A DNA stretch of 64,000 bases. Source: Pseudophaeomoniella oleicola (taxonomy: Eukaryota; Ascomycota; Eurotiomycetes; Phaeomoniellales; Phaeomoniellaceae). Within the stretch, counting starts at the first letter, position 1, and each line of letters opens with the position of its first letter. Below are positions 59,962 to 64,000 of this stretch, piece after piece. The notes under the pieces were generated by a model. It was not told where the DNA came from and did not search any database. It saw only the letters and a list, made by a program, of their open reading frames with translations. The translations under genes and the position numbers were made by a program. The stretch is taken from positions 1 to 64,000 of the forward strand of contig QWDQ01000067.1 in the NCBI GenBank assembly GCA_003868215.1, read 5' to 3'.

Positions 59962-60948
59962 ATGAGATCGTCATCATTTGTACCCCTTTTGGCGCTGTGC
60001 AGGACATGGACCCTAGCCAATGCAGCAGCCAGCAGCAGCAGCCCATATACATTTATCCAACCCGAGTCCGGAATCACCGCCTCCGTAGGCCAAACCTCCG
60101 TGATCCAATGGAACACCACCGCCCCCTCCTCCCGGCAGATCTCCATCTATCTAGAAACCGAGGGAAACTCGACGGCCATCTACACGATCGCGTCCAACAT
60201 CGCCAACTCCGGTTCAATCTCCTGGGCACCTCCATCAGGCACGGCGCCGGGGGCTGACTACGTGATCGCGCTCCAACCGCACGGTTCCGATCAGGTGTAC
60301 CGCTCCGACGCCTTTACGATCTCGTCCTCGTCTTCGTCGAGCACCCAGTATCCGACTCAAGGCGAGACGCTCGACGCCGGTGAAACCACGGCCATTACCT
60401 GGCACGTCGACAGCGGCGTTGCCAGCGTCAGCATCTACCTGATGCGAGGAAGCACCGATGGCACATCAAATCTACACAACGTATCGACCGTCGCCACCGC
60501 CGTGACCAACACGGGAAGCGTCGGCTACCTGATCCCCTCCGGCCTCGACTCCGGTACAGACTACATGTTCGCCATCGTCGATTCCGCCGACGTCTCGAAC
60601 GTGATCTACTCGTCTACTTTCACCATTGTCGATGATGATGATCAATCATCCGCATCATCTTCTTCTGCTTCTGCTTCTGCTTCTCCGACGACAACAGCCT
60701 CGTCGTCGTCGTCCTCGCCTTCCAATAGCGGTGGAGGTGGTGATGGTACCAGCGCATCCAGTGCTCCGTCAAACACGGCGATGGCTTCATCATCATCAGC
60801 ATCGTCGCCCTCTGCCTCATCCTCTTCCTCTCCTCTATCATCACAATCCACCTCATCATCCTCACCATCCATTTCTCACCCTCGTCCCCTCTGGATCTGT
60901 ACCGCAACAGCCCTTCTCCCTCTAATTCTGTTCACCAACGTCTTTTAG
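59962..60948 (+). CDS. GPI-anchored wall protein with two Kre9/KNH-type domains
   Basis: A single exon of 328 aa. A signal peptide (MRSSSFVPLLALCRTWTLANA) precedes two beta-sandwich-like repeats of the Ser/Thr-rich membrane-anchored Kre9/KNH type. Repeat 1 (about 29-118) has YTFIQPESGITASVGQTSVIQWNTT through GADYVIALQP; repeat 2 (about 127-222) has YPTQGETLDAGETTAITWHVD through GTDYMFAIVDS. A Ser/Thr-rich stalk with an Asp run and Gly run follows. It ends in a hydrophobic tail (LWICTATALLPLILFTNVF) that fits a GPI-attachment signal. Kre9/KNH proteins take part in beta-1,6-glucan assembly; this one is more likely a surface structural protein of the wider family. The start is the ATG before the signal peptide. 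Confidence 0.85.
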   Translation: MRSSSFVPLLALCRTWTLANAAASSSSPYTFIQPESGITASVGQTSVIQWNTTAPSSRQISIYLETEGNSTAIYTIASNIANSGSISWAPPSGTAPGADYVIALQPHGSDQVYRSDAFTISSSSSSSTQYPTQGETLDAGETTAITWHVDSGVASVSIYLMRGSTDGTSNLHNVSTVATAVTNTGSVGYLIPSGLDSGTDYMFAIVDSADVSNVIYSSTFTIVDDDDQSSASSSSASASASPTTTASSSSSSPSNSGGGGDGTSASSAPSNTAMASSSSASSPSASSSSSPLSSQSTSSSSPSISHPRPLWICTATALLPLILFTNVF

Positions 60949-61303
60949 TAGACAGACTAATAGTATCATCTCGTGTGATTTGTAATCGTTCACGCGTATA
61001 TTCGTGAATATTAATGGATTTGGCGACCAACTATTCGCTTTTTCTTTTCTGGGTTTCTGTGTAGGTAATAGGTTCACGTGGTTGTCCTTTTTTTTTTTTT
61101 TTTTTTTTTTTTTGGACAGGTGGGGATTTGCTATATCTATATGTATGTCTTCAGTAGAGGCAGAGTCAGTAGTACGTTTGGTAACTAAATTCCTCATGCC
61201 ACGCGTTGCCCACGATCCATCCAACTCTTTATGACCAAGAAAATGTATATCGTCCATCTGATTTCTCTCCGTGCACCACGCGCCCCCCCCCCCCCCAACT
61301 TTC
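60949..61303. other. Convergent intergenic region with homopolymers
   Basis: 355 bp between 3' ends, holding a T run (61088-61113) and a C run (61282-61297). No gene. Confidence 0.7.
61088..61113. repeat. Poly(T) tract
   Basis: About 26 consecutive T residues, probably in the 3' flank of the GPI-protein gene. Confidence 0.9.
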
Positions 61304-63116
61304 CTACTTCGTCAAACCCCTCACGGTCTTCAACAAGCTCCCCTTTCCTCCTTCCTTCTCTTCTCGCTTGACTCGCTCTTCGCTCTCGATTTTGCCCTCG
61401 GCCTCGGCGCGCGCCATTTGCTCTTCGTCGTCGACGTTGACGCCCGCGACTTCCGCTTCGATCTGTCTGATCGGTCCAGTGAACCAGCGCCGGGCCCAGA
61501 GGAACCACGAGCCAAAACTGAAGGCGGCAATGATACCGACTGCAACGGGCGTGTAATTGAGGGTTTGTGAGTCCACCGGATTGAGTTCGGGAAGACAGAA
61601 GATTATGGCGATGAAGCCGATCCACAACACTGCGATCAATGCGATGGGCTTGGAGAAGCGGCCAAAGTTGAAGGGTCCTTTCACGAAATTCTCGGGCCAG
61701 ACCAAGCCAATCAGGATGGGAATCCCGTAGGATAAATACAGACCTATCGTGGCAATTGATGTTGCAGCAGAGAAAGCGACGGTGGAGCCCAGAGATGGTA
61801 AGGCGAGGCAAAACGCGAGGAAAGCGGCAAGCCATACAGTCCGGATTGGTGATTTGAAGCGATCATCCACCTTATGGAAGAAATGGGGGATGCCTCTATC
61901 CCGCGCAAATGCAAACATCATACGGGAGTTCGAAGTCAAGGAAAACAGACCGCAGTGCCATACACAAATGATGATCAAGGCCATAAGCACCAAAGCCCCG
62001 TCTTCGCCAAAGATGTCAACAAGAATTTGAAGTACGGGTTGGCCGTAGTCAGAGTTAACTGTTCTGTCGAAGTCCTGGATTGAGAAGAGGAGCGCCAGAA
62101 GCAGGAAAAAGCCAAAAACTGCACTACAGCCCACGGACATCAGAACACCAATGGGAGCAGACCAGGAGGCTTTTCGGGTCTCCTCCGACAAATGTGCAGA
62201 CGCATCAAAGCCCGTTATCGTGTACTGAGATATCAAGATCCCAATACAGGCGACGTATGCGGGCGAGGCACGAACGCTCCAACCTGGGTCACCAGTACCA
62301 TCGTAGAATTTGGCAAAGACAAAGCTGGCAGACTGATGTGTGGGAGCTTTGGCGAGGACCGCTACGCCGAAAGCGAAGACGCCGAGGGAGTGCAGGACGA
62401 TTGAAGTGTTGTTAAGGTAACGGAGGATGTGAACACCGAAAGTGTTGACCAGTCCATGGCTGAAAAGGAGGGCGGCGTAAATACCAATCGTCCTAGGAGC
62501 GGTAGCGGTATAACCTTTGACAGTGGCAGCTGTAGAGACAAGCCCGGCGCATCCGAAAGTAATGCCGGTAGTGACCGCAACTTGGCCCAGAAAATTGAAC
62601 CATCCTGTGATCCAGGAGAAGAAGGCGGCGTGTTTCTTTGGTGCAAGCATGGCAGCCCAGAAGTAAGGTCCGCCACTTGTTGGTATGGCGCTGACGATCT
62701 CACTCATACCTCCGGCGACGAACATGGTAAAGAAGGAAACAATGATCCAACCGACCGACATGACACCAGGGCCGCCAGTGGTGATGCCTATCTACAGTAT
62801 GAGCTTGCGTAGAACCAACAGAGAAAGATACTGCGGACTTACCATAGAGGAAGAGTGTCGTGATTCCAGTTATGACACTCTGATGAAGGAATATTAGTTA
62901 GACATAGCTCATTGCAAGACTCCAGGGGTAGGTTGACGAAAGGGCATATGTTCTGACTGCTGTGCTAGTGTGACGTACAATAATAGAGAACGAAACACCA
63001 AAGTTGTGTGCCAAACTCCAGTCTCTATTCAACTCCTGCTTGTATCCCAATTCCGCCAGTCGACCTTCATCACGCGACTTGGAGCGTACGGCCGGAGTGA
63101 ACTCCTCGTCGGCCAT
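61304..63116 (-). CDS. Amino acid/GABA permease, UGA4-like (APC family)
   Basis: Three exons (63116-62979, 62879-62843, a 37-nt exon, and 62787-61304) give 552 aa. Introns of 99 and 55 nt agree in phase, and the joins rebuild FSIISVITGITTLFLYGITTGGPGVMSVGW. About twelve membrane segments are seen. Family signs are LGYKQELNRDWSLAHNFGVSFS at the N-terminus, EIVSAIPTSGGPYFWAAMLAP, the central YTITGFDASAHLSEETRKASWSAP and SRMMFAFARDRGIPH. The hydrophilic C-terminus is rich in Glu/Lys. Yeast Uga4, HNM1 and related fungal carriers import GABA, choline or polyamines at the plasma or vacuolar membrane; the exact substrate cannot be told. GATA-type motifs upstream fit nitrogen control. Confidence 0.9.
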
Positions 63117-64000
63117 GCTGTTATTGGAGTGGGCCGACAGCCCTTCTGTAGTTGTCCTATCAACAAGTTAAGTCCCCGCTGATCAATACTGTGTCGCTCC
63201 GAAACCAGAGGGGACGCTGGGTGAGGATGATGCGCGATGAGAGACGATCAGATGGATGATAGAAGTATCGAAGACAGGAGTAAGACCAAAGAAAGAGTAG
63301 AGACTAAGAGTGAGAGCTGAGATGGTATGCGATGGCTGATGTCCTAGACTACGCTATCTGCACAGTACCAAATACCTCTGGCGAGCTTACCTGACATGAC
63401 TGCGTAAATTTGGCTGACCTTGACCTTATCAGCACAGCACTTATCGTTAGTGACATGCCCAGGCGCCACGCTTTGCAGGGTCAAGATTTCATTATGGCTA
63501 GAAAGATAACAGCAGGGATGTTTGCTTAGGTGTGGTTGGATCATTTTGAAACCATGTGCGCCATCTTGACTTGGAAAGATAAAGAGGTTGCAGTGAGATT
63601 GTCGCTGGTGGAGCTCTCCGCTGCGCGCAAGGGCAAGGTAGTCGAGACAGATGCTGGGGAACCGGATGCCATTACTAGAAGGAGTAAGGGGTCATGATCA
63701 TGTTTGATTCTCGAACCCAATGATCTGGTGTTTCTTCCCTCTAAAGTTGCCTAGGTGGTAGTTAGGTCTTCAAAGCTTCTAGTGGACATCATGATCTAAC
63801 CACGACGGTTTTAGACGCGAAAGTCTCGAGGAGTGTTGAAGCCGTAAAAGGAGAGCGCGTATGGCTTAACCTCATGTCTTGAAGACTTCGTATCTACGAT
63901 CAGTCAGTGCCTAGAGGGGAGACTTGCTTTATGTATGGCATGGTCAATTGTTGTGTGCATGGAGCAAAGGGACGTCTCTCCATATATATTCTACAGCCAT
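63117..64000. promoter_or_regulatory. Permease promoter with GATA motifs
   Basis: 884 bp to the window edge, no gene recognised. HGATAR-type sites (bound by AreA/Gln3-type GATA factors in fungi) occur at 63426-63431 and 63441-63446 (TTATCA and TTATCG, reverse orientation) and at 63504-63509 and 63577-63582 (AGATAA). Four within about 160 bp is suggestive but not proof of nitrogen regulation. Confidence 0.45.

Noticed and set aside
61194-61835. 213-aa minus-strand open frame
   Set aside because: Frame-shifted shadow of the permease C-terminal region.

Overview
The window is nuclear DNA from a filamentous ascomycete (Pezizomycotina). The evidence is short introns (mostly 44-60 nt) with GT..AG ends and CTAAC/CTGAC-like branch points, a Zn(II)2Cys6 regulator, a GH2 beta-mannosidase, a fungal lipocalin-type Diels-Alderase relative, UGA4- and DAL5-type transporters, and several fungus-only families. 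A Eurotiomycete-like origin is possible, but the class cannot be fixed from sequence reading alone. I see no rRNA, tRNA, CRISPR array, complete transposon or virus-derived element. Gene models below were built by hand: splice sites were chosen so that phases and total lengths agree and family motifs join across the junctions.

Layout. 1-10.2 kb is gene-poor and rich in simple repeats, including a (CCCTG)n minisatellite. It holds one clear gene, a Ran1/Vhs1-type kinase (4.57-5.85 kb), and one tentative small coiled-coil gene (9.0-9.4 kb). 10.2-19.2 kb carries an integral membrane protein, dolichol-phosphate mannose synthase DPM1 back to back with a TRAPPC12-like TPR protein, a small mitochondrial protein, and a secretory-route protein with seven Ish1/Msc1 repeats. 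19.7-25.8 kb looks accessory: a divergent DAL5-family transporter with a possible unusual N-terminal extension, an acidic orphan, and a secreted CrtC/Diels-Alderase-like protein. 26.4-36 kb has a CSN8/PSD8/EIF3K-domain protein, a secreted Ser/Thr-rich protein, the retromer subunit VPS35 (7 exons) and a DUF7820-type single-pass membrane protein. 36-38.5 kb is empty of recognisable genes.

38.5-43.1 kb has a Zn2Cys6 transcription factor and, just upstream on the same strand, a secreted pectin methylesterase. 43.8-55.7 kb is dense: an SR140-like splicing factor, a conserved unknown, cytosolic beta-mannosidase B, then MCM10 and the RNase H2 subunit B gene in a head-to-head pair whose promoter carries MCB/E2F-like sites. 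57.2-63.1 kb has a fungal PD-(D/E)XK nuclease-like protein, a GPI-anchored Kre9/KNH-type wall protein and a UGA4-like amino acid permease with GATA motifs upstream.

No canonical secondary-metabolite cluster, defence island or operon is present. The least explained parts are the 19.7-25.8 kb block and the gene-poor left arm.
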